From Shewanella atlantica (lineage in GTDB: Bacteria; Pseudomonadota; Gammaproteobacteria; Enterobacterales; Shewanellaceae), in contig NZ_RXNV01000023.1 in NCBI RefSeq assembly GCF_003966265.1, forward strand, positions 1 to 36,534: 36,534 nucleotides of DNA, in the 5' to 3' direction. This document shows positions 26,389-34,559 of this stretch, in pieces (position 1 is the first letter of the stretch; each line of letters opens with the position of its first letter). Below the pieces are notes generated by a model. It saw only the letters and a program-made list of their open reading frames with translations, was not told where the DNA came from and ran no database searches. The position numbers were made by a program, and so were the translations under genes.

Positions 26389-26412
26389 TTAATCTATAGC
26401 GTCGATTTTGAA
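26382..26412 (+). terminator. Weak hairpin at the lptB stop
   Basis: GCTATAG (26382-26388, covering the lptB stop) and CTATAGC (26394-26400) form a perfect 7-bp stem with a 5-nt loop, followed by GTCGATTTTG. It may attenuate reading into rpoN but the stem is AT-rich and the T-run short. Confidence 0.35.
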
Positions 26413-26528
26413 GTAACATATTCGTTAAGACTCGCAAGCAGATAGTGAGTCAAGGGGGCAGAGAAACCCCAAAAATTATTTCGCAGGCTTTCTCACTTTA
26501 TAATTACAAAATAAGGGAATAGCGGTAA

Positions 26529-28022
26529 ATGAAAGCGTCACTCCAGCTCAAAATGGGTCAGCAGTTAACCATGACACCACAGCTGCAACAGGCAATTCGC
26601 CTATTGCAGCTTTCGTCGCTGGAACTGCAACAAGAGATCCAACAAGCATTAGACTCCAACCCACTACTTGAGTTGGATGAAGAGCAAGTCGATGCAGAGT
26701 CCGTCAACAGTGATAGTAAAGCCAGTGATGAGCCTGAATACAGTGCCTCAGCAGAAGGTGATACCGATAACGAAGGCCCACAAGATAGTTCAGCCGTCGA
26801 GACATCAGATGCATTAACCCAGGATTCCATGCCAGAAGATCTCCCCATGGATACCACCTGGGACGAGGTCTATACCGCGACCCCTAATTCCAGTTCAGGT
26901 GCGATGCGCGACGACGATATGCCCTTTCAAGGTGAAACCAGCGAAGGCTTATATGAACATCTGGAATGGCAAAAAAACCTCACTCCTTTCTCCGATAATG
27001 ATCTTGCCATCGCCACCGCTATTATCGACGCCATCGACGAACGTGGTTACCTGACTCAAAGCGTCGACGATATCCTTGAGGCGATGGGCGATCCTGAGAT
27101 TGAACTGGATGAAATTGAAGCCGTACTCAAACGTATACAGCATTTCGATCCTATCGGTATTGCGGCACGGGATCTCAGTGAATGTCTCTCTATCCAGCTC
27201 GCACAATATGCCGACACCACTCCCCATATCGGCAACGCCAGACTCTTGATCAAAGAACATTTAGATCTCATCGCCGGACGTGACTTCCGTCTGTTAATGC
27301 GCAAGACTAAATTGAAAGAAGATGATCTAAGAGAAGCGATTGCACTGATCCAGACGCTTAATCCCAGACCCGGACTTGCCATCACACCGGGCCGTGATGA
27401 GTATGTTATCCCGGACGTCACCGTGACCAAGCAGAAAGGTCGCTGGGTCGTGGAGTTAAACCCGGATTATATGCCTAAGATTAATGTCAATCAGCACTAT
27501 GCATCCATGGCCAGAAGCACAAAGAATCAAGCCGATGGGCAATATATTCGAGGTCATCTGCAAGAGGCTAAGTGGTTTATTAAGAGTCTGGAGAGTCGCA
27601 ACGAGACGTTACTCAAGGTATCCAACTGCATAGTTAAATTTCAGCAGGGATTCTTCGAGTACGGTGAAGAAGCGATGAAGCCTATGGTGCTAAACGACAT
27701 AGCCGAGGCAGTTGAAATGCATGAGTCGACCATTTCGCGTGTCACTACGCAGAAATATATGCATACCCCCAGAGGAATATTTGAATTGAAATACTTCTTC
27801 TCCAGTCATGTGGGTACCGATGATGGCGGAGAATGTTCATCGACTGCGATACGAGCGTTCATTAAGAAGTTAGTCGCAGCAGAAAACCAGAAAAAGCCCT
27901 TGAGCGATAGTAAAATGGCGACACTACTGGGGGAACAGGGAATAAAAGTGGCGAGACGAACGATAGCCAAATATCGTGAAGCTCTACTCATCCCTCCATC
28001 GAATCAGCGTAAGAGTTTATAG
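26529..28022 (+). CDS. rpoN: RNA polymerase sigma-54 factor
   Basis: Sigma-54 directs RNA polymerase to -24/-12 promoters with the help of enhancer-binding ATPases, for nitrogen, flagellar and other genes. The 497-residue protein has region I rich in Gln and Leu (QQLTMTPQLQQAIRLLQLSSLELQQEIQQAL), an acidic region II (about residues 55-120), the core-binding domain and the C-terminal DNA-binding part with the helix-turn-helix (MHESTISRVTTQKYMHTPRGIFELKYFF). The RpoN box ARRTIAKYR lies near residue 477. The downstream set hpf-ptsN-rapZ-ptsO is the classical rpoN operon. Confidence 0.98.
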   Translation: MKASLQLKMGQQLTMTPQLQQAIRLLQLSSLELQQEIQQALDSNPLLELDEEQVDAESVNSDSKASDEPEYSASAEGDTDNEGPQDSSAVETSDALTQDSMPEDLPMDTTWDEVYTATPNSSSGAMRDDDMPFQGETSEGLYEHLEWQKNLTPFSDNDLAIATAIIDAIDERGYLTQSVDDILEAMGDPEIELDEIEAVLKRIQHFDPIGIAARDLSECLSIQLAQYADTTPHIGNARLLIKEHLDLIAGRDFRLLMRKTKLKEDDLREAIALIQTLNPRPGLAITPGRDEYVIPDVTVTKQKGRWVVELNPDYMPKINVNQHYASMARSTKNQADGQYIRGHLQEAKWFIKSLESRNETLLKVSNCIVKFQQGFFEYGEEAMKPMVLNDIAEAVEMHESTISRVTTQKYMHTPRGIFELKYFFSSHVGTDDGGECSSTAIRAFIKKLVAAENQKKPLSDSKMATLLGEQGIKVARRTIAKYREALLIPPSNQRKSL

Positions 28023-28087
28023 AGCGTTATTTGATCATAAGTAAGATATAGTTTATTTATCACAATCGGAAACGGAGGAGTAATTCT

Positions 28088-28375
28088 ATGCAAATAAACC
28101 TAACAGGGCACCACATTGAAATTACAACATCACTGCGTCAATACGTTGAAGAGAAGTTTACTAAACTTGAACGGCATTTCGATCAGATCAATAATGTGCA
28201 CGTTATTTTAAATGTGCAGAAAATGCAGCAAAAAGCGGAAGCAAAACTCCATCTTTCCGGTGGTGAGGTTTTTGCTACGTCTGAAAATGCGGACATGTAT
28301 GCCGCAATTGACTCCCTGATTGATAAGCTAGACCGTCAGGTTATTAAACACAAAGAGAAGCTAACAAAACATTAA
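28088..28375 (+). CDS. hpf: Ribosome hibernation promoting factor
   Basis: Hpf (YhbH) binds the 30S decoding centre in stationary phase and helps form inactive 100S ribosomes. The 95-residue short form has the family landmarks INLTGHHIEITTSLRQYVEEKFTKLERHFD and EVFATSENADMYAAIDSLIDKLDRQVIKHKEK. The ATG is preceded by GGAGGAG. It lies 66 bp after rpoN and 2 bp before ptsN, so it is part of the same transcript. Confidence 0.95.
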   Translation: MQINLTGHHIEITTSLRQYVEEKFTKLERHFDQINNVHVILNVQKMQQKAEAKLHLSGGEVFATSENADMYAAIDSLIDKLDRQVIKHKEKLTKH

Positions 28376-28377
28376 TA

Positions 28378-28821
28378 ATGGAACTTAGTAAGATCCTGCA
28401 GCCGGAGTGCACAACCTGCGCCACTCCGGGCAGTAAGAAAAAGGTACTGGAACTTATCAGCGATCTTGCAGCTGTCCAGTACCCGACCCTTACCTCTCAA
28501 GAGATATTTGAAAGTCTATTGGCTAGAGAGAAGATGGGCAGCACGGGGATAGGTAATGGTATAGCAATTCCTCACGGGAGACTAACCAATATAAATCAAC
28601 CAGTTGCTGTTCTAATCAAGTGTGAAGAACCTATCGCGTTCGACTCGATTGATAAACAACCGGTAGATATACTATTTGCACTATTAGTGCCTGCAGATCA
28701 GTGTGAGCAGCATTTGAGTACCCTGTCGAACATGGCAGAAAAACTCAATGATAAACAGGTATTGAAGCAGTTACGTAAAACACAAGATGAATCAGAACTC
28801 TATCAGGTGATTACTCAATGA
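28378..28821 (+). CDS. ptsN: PTS IIA-like nitrogen regulatory protein PtsN (EIIA-Ntr)
   Basis: PtsN is the terminal phosphoacceptor of the nitrogen PTS and controls potassium uptake, envelope stress and other targets through its unphosphorylated form. The 147-residue product shows the phosphorylation site His66 in GIGNGIAIPHGRL and the end AEKLNDKQVLKQLRKTQDESELYQVI. It overlaps rapZ by 4 bp (ATGA). Confidence 0.96.
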   Translation: MELSKILQPECTTCATPGSKKKVLELISDLAAVQYPTLTSQEIFESLLAREKMGSTGIGNGIAIPHGRLTNINQPVAVLIKCEEPIAFDSIDKQPVDILFALLVPADQCEQHLSTLSNMAEKLNDKQVLKQLRKTQDESELYQVITQ

Positions 28822-29666
28822 AACTGGTTATGGTATCCGGTCGGTCCGGATCAGGAAAGTCTGTCGCCCTCAGGGTTTTAGAGGACCTTGGATACTATTG
28901 TGTCGATAACTTGCCTCTACCGCTCATGGACTCACTACTGGATCAACTTAAAGGTAGTAACGAACTTGTCGCCATCAGTGTCGATGTTCGTAATATGCCA
29001 GAGCAGGATAAAGAGCTGGAAAAACAACTTTCCAACCTGCCTGCAGATACTGAGTTACTCAGTTTCTTTCTCAACTCTTCAGATGAAGTTCTGCTGAAAC
29101 GATACAGCGAAACCCGTCGACTACATCCACTATCGAGAAGCAAGACCTCTTTGAAAGAAGCTATAGAGCATGAAAGATTACTGCTCGAGCCGGTTTCCAA
29201 GCTAGTCGATCACTACATAGATACTTCTAACCTCAATATCTATGACCTGAGTAATAAGGTACGAGAGATCTTATTGGGGACTGTAGATAAAGAACTCGTC
29301 ATTAATTTTGAATCTTTCGGCTTCAAATACGGTATGCCTGCCGAAGCCGACTTTATGTTCGACGTTCGCTTCCTTCCCAACCCACATTGGGAACCGGAGC
29401 TAAGGCCGATGACAGGACTGGATGAACCTGTACAACTGTTTCTCAGCCAGCAGCCCATGGTGAATAAATTCATCTGGCAAATTGAAAACCTGTTAGAAAC
29501 CTGGCTGCCGCACCTGGAAAGAAACAACAGGAGCTATCTGACTATCGCCATAGGCTGTACCGGTGGACAACATAGATCTGTCTATGTCACCGACCAATTA
29601 GCGAAACTGTTCAGCAATAGCAAACATATGGTTAAAGCCCGTCACCGTGAACTGAACAATGCCTAA
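28818..29666 (+). CDS. rapZ: RNase adapter protein RapZ
   Basis: RapZ (YvcJ/YhbJ) is an ATP/GTP-binding RNA-binding protein that in enterobacteria presents the sRNA GlmZ to RNase E and so controls glucosamine 6-phosphate synthesis. The 282-residue protein has Walker A GRSGSGKS (8-15), VDNLPLPLMD, and the C-terminal signature IGCTGGQHRSVYVTDQLAK. Whether GlmZ exists here cannot be seen from the window. It overlaps ptsN by 4 bp and ptsO by 8 bp. Confidence 0.95.
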   Translation: MKLVMVSGRSGSGKSVALRVLEDLGYYCVDNLPLPLMDSLLDQLKGSNELVAISVDVRNMPEQDKELEKQLSNLPADTELLSFFLNSSDEVLLKRYSETRRLHPLSRSKTSLKEAIEHERLLLEPVSKLVDHYIDTSNLNIYDLSNKVREILLGTVDKELVINFESFGFKYGMPAEADFMFDVRFLPNPHWEPELRPMTGLDEPVQLFLSQQPMVNKFIWQIENLLETWLPHLERNNRSYLTIAIGCTGGQHRSVYVTDQLAKLFSNSKHMVKARHRELNNA

Positions 29667-29934
29667 GCTAGAACGTCGGGTCACCATCTGCAACAAGCTA
29701 GGTTTACATGCTCGCGCAGCTACAAAACTCGCCGTATTGGCATCAGAGTTCGATGCTCAGGTAACGATAGTGCAAGGTGATAAAAAAGCTTCAGCAGCCA
29801 GTGTGCTAGGATTACTCATGCTGGAAACCGGGATAGGGAAGACCATCACGCTGCAGGCTGAAGGTAAAGATGCCGACGCCGCACTCGATGCCATCTGCGC
29901 CCTCGTCGATGCAAAGTTTGATGAGGCGAGTTAA
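29659..29934 (+). CDS. ptsO: Phosphocarrier protein NPr (HPr-like)
   Basis: NPr carries phosphate from EI-Ntr (PtsP) to PtsN. The 91-residue HPr-fold protein has the active His17 in LGLHARAATKLA and the second conserved stretch SAASVLGLLMLETGIGKTITL, with the regulatory Ser region. It overlaps the end of rapZ by 8 bp, so translation is coupled. A weak hairpin (AGGCGA/TCGCCT at 29924-29940) spans its stop codon. Confidence 0.95.
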   Translation: MPKLERRVTICNKLGLHARAATKLAVLASEFDAQVTIVQGDKKASAASVLGLLMLETGIGKTITLQAEGKDADAALDAICALVDAKFDEAS

Positions 29935-30049
29935 TCGCCTGAGTCTCATTTTCGCTATAACGGGGTGACTAGTAGCACTCTAAGCATCTATTTTATCTCT
30001 TTTCATACATAACAAACTGCACAGATACATACTCTAAGGGAGGAAAGCG

Positions 30050-31414
30050 ATGCCAGTTGAAGTACTCGATAACGAACTCACAGACCAGCGTTTAAATCAG
30101 CTAACCCAAGCCCTTGGTAGTGGCATGTTCGTTCATGTGAGAAACATGCTTCATGATATGGCCGCTTCAGATGTCGCTTTTATCCTCGAATCATCGCCTC
30201 CGAGAACCCGTCAAGTATTGTGGCAACTGATCGATCAAGATCATACAGGTGAGATCCTTGATGAACTGGGCGAGGAACTCAAAGACAACCTCATCAAGCA
30301 GATGAGTCCCGAGCGAGTCGCAAAGGCCGCCGCACGCATGGATACCGATGACCTGGCCTATATCCTGCGCAGCCTGCCTGACAGCGTATTTAATCAAGTG
30401 CTGCAGTCAATGACCAGTCAGGATAGAACCCGAGTAGAACAGGCTCTCTCTTATCCTGATGATACTGCAGGCAGTATCATGAATACCGATACGGTCACAC
30501 TGCGTCCCGATGTCAACATTGATGTAATTCTGCGATACCTCAGGATCAGAGGTGAGCTACCTGAGGCCACCGATACTCTCTATGTCGTCGACAAACAAGA
30601 CTGCTTACTAGGTGGTGTAAGGATCTCAGATCTTCTCACCTGCGATCCCAACGCCTCAATTCGGGACATCATGGCCTCAAAGCTTGAAGGCATTCCGGTA
30701 GGCATGTCAGACAGTGAAGTAGCACAGCTGTTTGAACGTCATGATTGGGTCTCTGCGCCGGTTATCGGTGATGACAATCGCTTGCTTGGCCGTATCACCA
30801 TCGATGATGTCGTCGACGTCATCAGAGAAGATGCAGAACATTCCATGATGGGTATGGCGGGTATGGATGACGATGTCGATACCTTCGGCCCGGTAGTAAA
30901 AAGTACACTACAACGCTCGCTATGGTTAACCATCAACCTTTTCGCCGCACTGTTAGCAGCTTCTGTAAGCAACATGTTCGAAGGCACATTAGAACAGTTC
31001 GCAACCATAGCTATCTTGATGACCATAGTGCCAAGCATGGGCGGCGTTGCCGGTAACCAGACATTAGCACTGGTTATCCGTGGTATTGCACTGGGACAGA
31101 TTGGCCAAAGTAACTCTCGCTGGTTAATAGGTAAAGAGCTCGCCATCGGCTTCCTTAATGGTCTGCTCTGGTCTGTTTTAGTCTTTGTGGCAATATGGCT
31201 CTGGAAAGATGATATCGCACTTGGTGGGCTCATTGGTGGCGCAATGCTTATTAACATGACTGTGGCAGGTTTTGCGGGGGCGAGCATTCCACTACTCTTG
31301 AAGAAGATGAATATCGATCCCGCTCTCGCAGGGGGAATGGTGCTCACAACCGTCACCGATGTTATCGGCCTGTTTGCCTTCTTAGGGCTCGCTACCTTCT
31401 TCTTACTGAATTAA
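30050..31414 (+). CDS. mgtE: Magnesium transporter MgtE
   Basis: MgtE is a magnesium channel whose cytoplasmic domains sense Mg. The 454-residue protein has an N-terminal MgtE_N domain (residues about 30-130), a pair of CBS domains (about 135-255) and a C-terminal part of five membrane helices (about 285-454). The pore region VPSMGGVAGNQTLALVIRGIALGQI is typical, as is the Asp in VLTTVTDVIGLFAFLG. A Shine-Dalgarno GGGAGGA stands before the ATG. It lies 115 bp after ptsO and is convergent with the modA-like gene. An intrinsic terminator follows. Confidence 0.96.
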   Translation: MPVEVLDNELTDQRLNQLTQALGSGMFVHVRNMLHDMAASDVAFILESSPPRTRQVLWQLIDQDHTGEILDELGEELKDNLIKQMSPERVAKAAARMDTDDLAYILRSLPDSVFNQVLQSMTSQDRTRVEQALSYPDDTAGSIMNTDTVTLRPDVNIDVILRYLRIRGELPEATDTLYVVDKQDCLLGGVRISDLLTCDPNASIRDIMASKLEGIPVGMSDSEVAQLFERHDWVSAPVIGDDNRLLGRITIDDVVDVIREDAEHSMMGMAGMDDDVDTFGPVVKSTLQRSLWLTINLFAALLAASVSNMFEGTLEQFATIAILMTIVPSMGGVAGNQTLALVIRGIALGQIGQSNSRWLIGKELAIGFLNGLLWSVLVFVAIWLWKDDIALGGLIGGAMLINMTVAGFAGASIPLLLKKMNIDPALAGGMVLTTVTDVIGLFAFLGLATFFLLN

Positions 31415-31436
31415 CCGACACTTGCTTTGGCGAGAT

Positions 31437-31474
31437 GAGTCCCTAAGCGATAAACTTAAGGGCTCAACTCTTTT
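31437..31474 (+). terminator. Probable terminator after mgtE
   Basis: GAGTCCCT (31437-31444) pairs with AGGGCTC (31459-31465) with one G-T pair, followed by AACTCTTTT. It lies 22 bp after the mgtE stop, between the convergent mgtE and modA-like genes. Confidence 0.65.
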
Positions 31475-31496
31475 GGAATAACGCTAGCCCATTAAA

Positions 31497-32303
31497 CTAT
31501 GGCAATAACGGCACATCGAATCCGTAACCAGCCAGGATCTGCTGCCCCTCTTCAGAAAGTATATACATAGCCAAATCAGGAGCTTCGCTCTTATCCCCAT
31601 TCAGCACCATAAGGCCATAGTTAGCGCCAACCGAGAGGGCCTCGGGAACCGAGATAATCTGTAGATCAGGCACCTCTTTCTGTGCCAATACTGCATTGGT
31701 GCAGTAAGTCAGAAAGATATCCGCCCGCTGGTTTGCCATCACCCAACCATAAGGGTTTTTCCCTTCTGGCGCCTTAGCGCTATCTGGCCCACCCGTTAGC
31801 TGCAACGCTTTATCTTGCAGCAGCGATGTCGCACCAATCGATAGTTTGTCAGCCTTAGCAAACAACTTCCATGCGTAGTCACCCGCTGGATCGGCTTTGG
31901 GTGTAGAGGTACCAACTCTGACTTGCGGATCCAGTAATTTATCCAATAATGTGGTGCTATCCACTGCCACCTCAGGCTGCGCGATAGCGCAGAGCTTATT
32001 ACGGGCAAACATGACAACGGGTCCGCCTTTCCCAGCCTCTCTTAATGCTAAAGGGTGTTTCATATTTGCCGACGCGTACACATCGACTCCTTCACCCTTT
32101 TCGATACGTTTCCTTAATAAACCCGATGGCGCAAACTGAGCCTCGACTTCGACAGGAGCCATTTTCTGATATTCGCCAATCAGCTCTGTCATCGCAGACT
32201 TTAAACTTCCCGCAGCCCTGAACTCTAATGGAGCACTGTTAGCCATCAAAGGCGTTAACAGTAATGTGGTCGCTATCCACTTATTCATTTTAATTTTCAT
32301 CAT
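31497..32303 (-). CDS. ModA-like periplasmic substrate-binding protein
   Basis: The product (about 268 residues from the ATG at 32303; ATGs at 32300 and 32288 are also possible) has a signal peptide ending LMANSAP and belongs to the ModA/extracellular solute-binding family 11. Landmarks are FRAAGSLKSAMTELI, FAPSGLLRKRIEKGEGVDVYASANMKHP, VRVGTSTPKADPAGDYAWKLF and DIFLTYCTNAVLAQ. ModA proteins bind molybdate or tungstate for an ABC importer, but no modB or modC is in the window, so this could be an orphan receptor or serve a related oxyanion. The first 143 or so codons plus the upstream region lie in a 684-bp tandem duplication. This copy is intact. Confidence 0.8.
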   Translation of the reverse strand: MMKIKMNKWIATTLLLTPLMANSAPLEFRAAGSLKSAMTELIGEYQKMAPVEVEAQFAPSGLLRKRIEKGEGVDVYASANMKHPLALREAGKGGPVVMFARNKLCAIAQPEVAVDSTTLLDKLLDPQVRVGTSTPKADPAGDYAWKLFAKADKLSIGATSLLQDKALQLTGGPDSAKAPEGKNPYGWVMANQRADIFLTYCTNAVLAQKEVPDLQIISVPEALSVGANYGLMVLNGDKSEAPDLAMYILSEEGQQILAGYGFDVPLLP

Positions 32304-33243
32304 CACAATTCGCTTAAAACCCAAAACGCTATCAAGCCACAGGGCAATGTATGCATCAATAGCCGTTGAAGCCGACCTCTTCGAACTGAGAATCAGCTCT
32401 CTGCTCTGACGCCTGCCAGCGACAAAATGTCCATCTACGGCTTAGAGTGATCGTTCTGAGCCGAAGTTTGTTAGCCTTCAAATGAAGGCTGAATACATTT
32501 TCTGTTTTGGTTCGTTGTTATTGGAGTGTGTATTTGAGGATTATATCTTCATTGTTATCTAGTCACCCGCTGGATCGGCTTTGGGTGTAGAGGTACCAAC
32601 TCTGACTTGCGGATCCAGTAATTTATCCAATAATGTGGTGCTATCCACTGCCACCTCAGGCTGCGCGATAGCGCAGAGCTTATTACGGGCAAACATGACA
32701 ACGGGTCCGCCTTTCCCAGCCTCTCTTAATGCTAAAGGGTGTTTCATATTTGCCGACGCGTACACATCGACTCCTTCACCCTTTTCGATACGTTTCCTTA
32801 ATAAACCCGATGGCGCAAACTGAGCCTCGACTTCGACAGGAGCCATTTTCTGATATTCGCCAATCAGCTCTGTCATCGCAGACTTTAAACTTCCCGCAGC
32901 CCTGAACTCTAATGGAGCACTGTTAGCCATCAAAGGCGTTAACAGTAATGTGGTCGCTATCCACTTATTCATTTTAATTTTCATCATCACAATTCGCTTA
33001 AAACCCAAAACGCTATCAAGCCACAGGGCAATGTATGCATCAATAGCCGTTGAAGCCGACCTCTTCGAACTGAGAATCAGCTCTCTGCTCTGACGCCTGC
33101 CAGCGACAAAATGTCCATCTACGGCTTAGAGTGATCGTTCTGAGCCGAAGTTTGTTAGCCTTCAAATGAAGGCTGAATACATTTTCTGTTTTGGTTCGTT
33201 GTTATTGGAGTGTGTATTTGAGGATTATATCTTCATTGTTACC
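31876..33243. repeat. 684-bp perfect-looking tandem duplication
   Basis: Unit 1 (31876-32559) and unit 2 (32560-33243) are head-to-tail copies with offset 684. Every stretch I compared was identical except 32558 (T) against 33242 (C). Each unit holds the first part of the modA-like gene and about 235 bp upstream of it. TAG is shared by the left edge, the junction and the right edge (31876-31878, 32560-32562, 33244-33246), a 3-bp microhomology. The right edge coincides with the left end of the IS at 33245. The near-identity points to a recent event. Confidence 0.93.
32559..32987 (-). pseudogene. Truncated duplicate of the modA-like gene
   Basis: This is the second copy of the modA-like gene, made by the tandem duplication. 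It keeps the start codons, the signal peptide and the N-terminal lobe up to TPKADPAGD, then meets a TAG stop created at the duplication junction (32559-32561). The product would have about 142 residues and lack the second lobe that closes over the ligand, so it is unlikely to bind substrate. It has the same upstream sequence as the full gene, and may be transcribed. Confidence 0.88.
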
Positions 33244-33244
33244 T
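33148..33244. repeat. attC-like module, copy A (left part, split by the IS)
   Basis: The module starts AAGTTTGTTAGCC, has the palindrome AGCCTTCA-AA-TGAAGGCT (33157-33174), about 70 variable bases, and ends CTTCATTGTTACCT. With the IS removed it continues at 34853 as AACGCCTGCACGG. The restored ACCTAAC fits the integron half-site consensus RYYYAAC. A further copy of the left part lies at 32464 by the tandem duplication, and a separate relative lies at 35048. A full attC with a matching GTTRRRY end was not found, so attC-like is the most I claim. Confidence 0.55.
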
Positions 33245-33268
33245 AGACATAATGACTCCCCACGAGGT

Positions 33269-33366
33269 GCTAGCCTCCAAGTTCGTGGGTTAGTCCAAAA
33301 TAGTTAAATTGTGCACCAGAGCCATACTGTATTTGTGACCATACAATATTGCAAATGGAGGCTAGC
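33269..33366 (+). promoter_or_regulatory. Inverted repeat that can hide the transposase ribosome site
   Basis: GCTAGCCTCCA (33269-33279) is the exact reverse complement of TGGAGGCTAGC (33356-33366), which contains the Shine-Dalgarno GGAGG and ends at the start codon. A transcript entering from outside the IS would hold both arms and could mask the ribosome site; one starting between the arms would not. A second stem (CCCACGA 33259-33265, TCGTGGG 33283-33289) surrounds the first arm. This resembles the protection known for IS10 and IS50. The regulatory role is an inference. Confidence 0.6.
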
Positions 33367-34521
33367 ATGAGAAAACATAGCATAATTTTCATAGGTTTAG
33401 ACACCCATAAAGAATTTATTGAAGTTGCCTATGCCGAAGACGGCCGAGAACATAGTCCTGTTCACCTAGGACGGATTCCTAGTAACAAAGCTCAGCTACG
33501 TAAACTTGCTCGACAATTCGAGTCTAAATATCCTCAAGCAACACTACATTTTGTCTATGAAGCAGGACCTTGTGGTTATTGGGTCTATCGATTTTTAACT
33601 AGCTTAGGGCACTGCTGTTATGTAGTCGCACCATCACTTATTCCCAAGAAGCCTGGCGAGCGAGTTAAAACGGATAAGCGAGATGCACTGAAACTGGCAC
33701 AGCTTATAAAGAATGGCGATATCAGCCCTATTTATGTTCCAGAACCAGATGATGAGGCTGTACGAGACTTATCTCGGGCACGCGAAACCGCAATGAAAGA
33801 CCTTAAAGATGCTAAGTACCAGCTTAAAGCGATGCTTCTGCGCAATAATATTAACTGCAAGATAAATGATAATTGGTCGAAGCAACACTTACGCTGGCTC
33901 ACCGAATTAGTGCTACCTCACCCATGCCAACAAATCGTTCTACAAGAGGCCATACATACGATTACAGAACGAATGAAACGACTACAGCGGCTTGATAATG
34001 AGCTTGAGTATCAAGTTAAGCTTTGGCGCTATTATCCTGTTGTAAAAGCGGTTCAGGCCATGAGAGGTGTTCGCTTACTCGTCGCTGTAGGTGTTATCGC
34101 AGAACTCGGTGATCTACATCGTTTTGACCATCCAAGAAAACTGATGAGTTATGTTGGGCTCGTTCCAAGCGAACACTCAAGCGGAGGTCATAGACGTCAA
34201 GGTGCTATTACCAAGTGCGGCAATAGCAGAGCAAGACGGTTACTGGTTGAAGGTGCCCACTCCTATCGCTATGCCGCTAACATCTCTACTGAGTTACAAA
34301 AGCGGCAAGAGTCACTCAGTAAGGAAGTCGTTGATATCGCGTGGCAAGCCCAACTAAGGCTTTGTCGTCGATATCAAAGATTGATGCAACGGGGCAAACA
34401 CTACAATGTGATCGTCACAGCCATAGCAAGAGAGATGATCGCATTTATATGGGCAATATCCAGAGAGGTTGTACTCAGTCCTGTTGATCCCAAACAGAGA
34501 ATCGCAAGGATGCCAGCATGA
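33367..34521 (+). CDS. IS1111-group (IS110 family) DEDD transposase/recombinase
   Basis: The 384-residue enzyme carries out RNA-guided, DEDD/serine-type recombination of its IS. The N-terminal RuvC-like domain shows Asp12 (GLDTHKE), Glu65 (VYEAGPCGYW), Asp103 and Asp106 (KTDKRDALKL). A coiled middle part follows (about 130-225). The C-terminal Transposase_20 domain is seen from VKAVQAMRGVRLLVAV to YVGLVPSEHSSGGHRRQG, with the candidate nucleophile serine at 271 or 272 and the end CGNSRARRLLVEGA. The ATG at 33367 is chosen because GGAGG lies five bases before it; two earlier in-frame ATGs lack a site. The frame is intact, so the element may be active. Confidence 0.95.
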   Translation: MRKHSIIFIGLDTHKEFIEVAYAEDGREHSPVHLGRIPSNKAQLRKLARQFESKYPQATLHFVYEAGPCGYWVYRFLTSLGHCCYVVAPSLIPKKPGERVKTDKRDALKLAQLIKNGDISPIYVPEPDDEAVRDLSRARETAMKDLKDAKYQLKAMLLRNNINCKINDNWSKQHLRWLTELVLPHPCQQIVLQEAIHTITERMKRLQRLDNELEYQVKLWRYYPVVKAVQAMRGVRLLVAVGVIAELGDLHRFDHPRKLMSYVGLVPSEHSSGGHRRQGAITKCGNSRARRLLVEGAHSYRYAANISTELQKRQESLSKEVVDIAWQAQLRLCRRYQRLMQRGKHYNVIVTAIAREMIAFIWAISREVVLSPVDPKQRIARMPA

Positions 34522-34559
34522 GCGATATATTGATGGGAGTAATAATAGAGTTATGACAG

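Noticed and set aside
30739..31356. 205-codon minus-strand frame opposite mgtE
   Set aside because: Antisense shadow of mgtE with no motif or ribosome site.
31876..33243. Could the direct repeats be a CRISPR or phage array?
   Set aside because: There are only two 684-bp units containing gene sequence, so this is a simple tandem duplication. No CRISPR-like spacing was found anywhere in the window.
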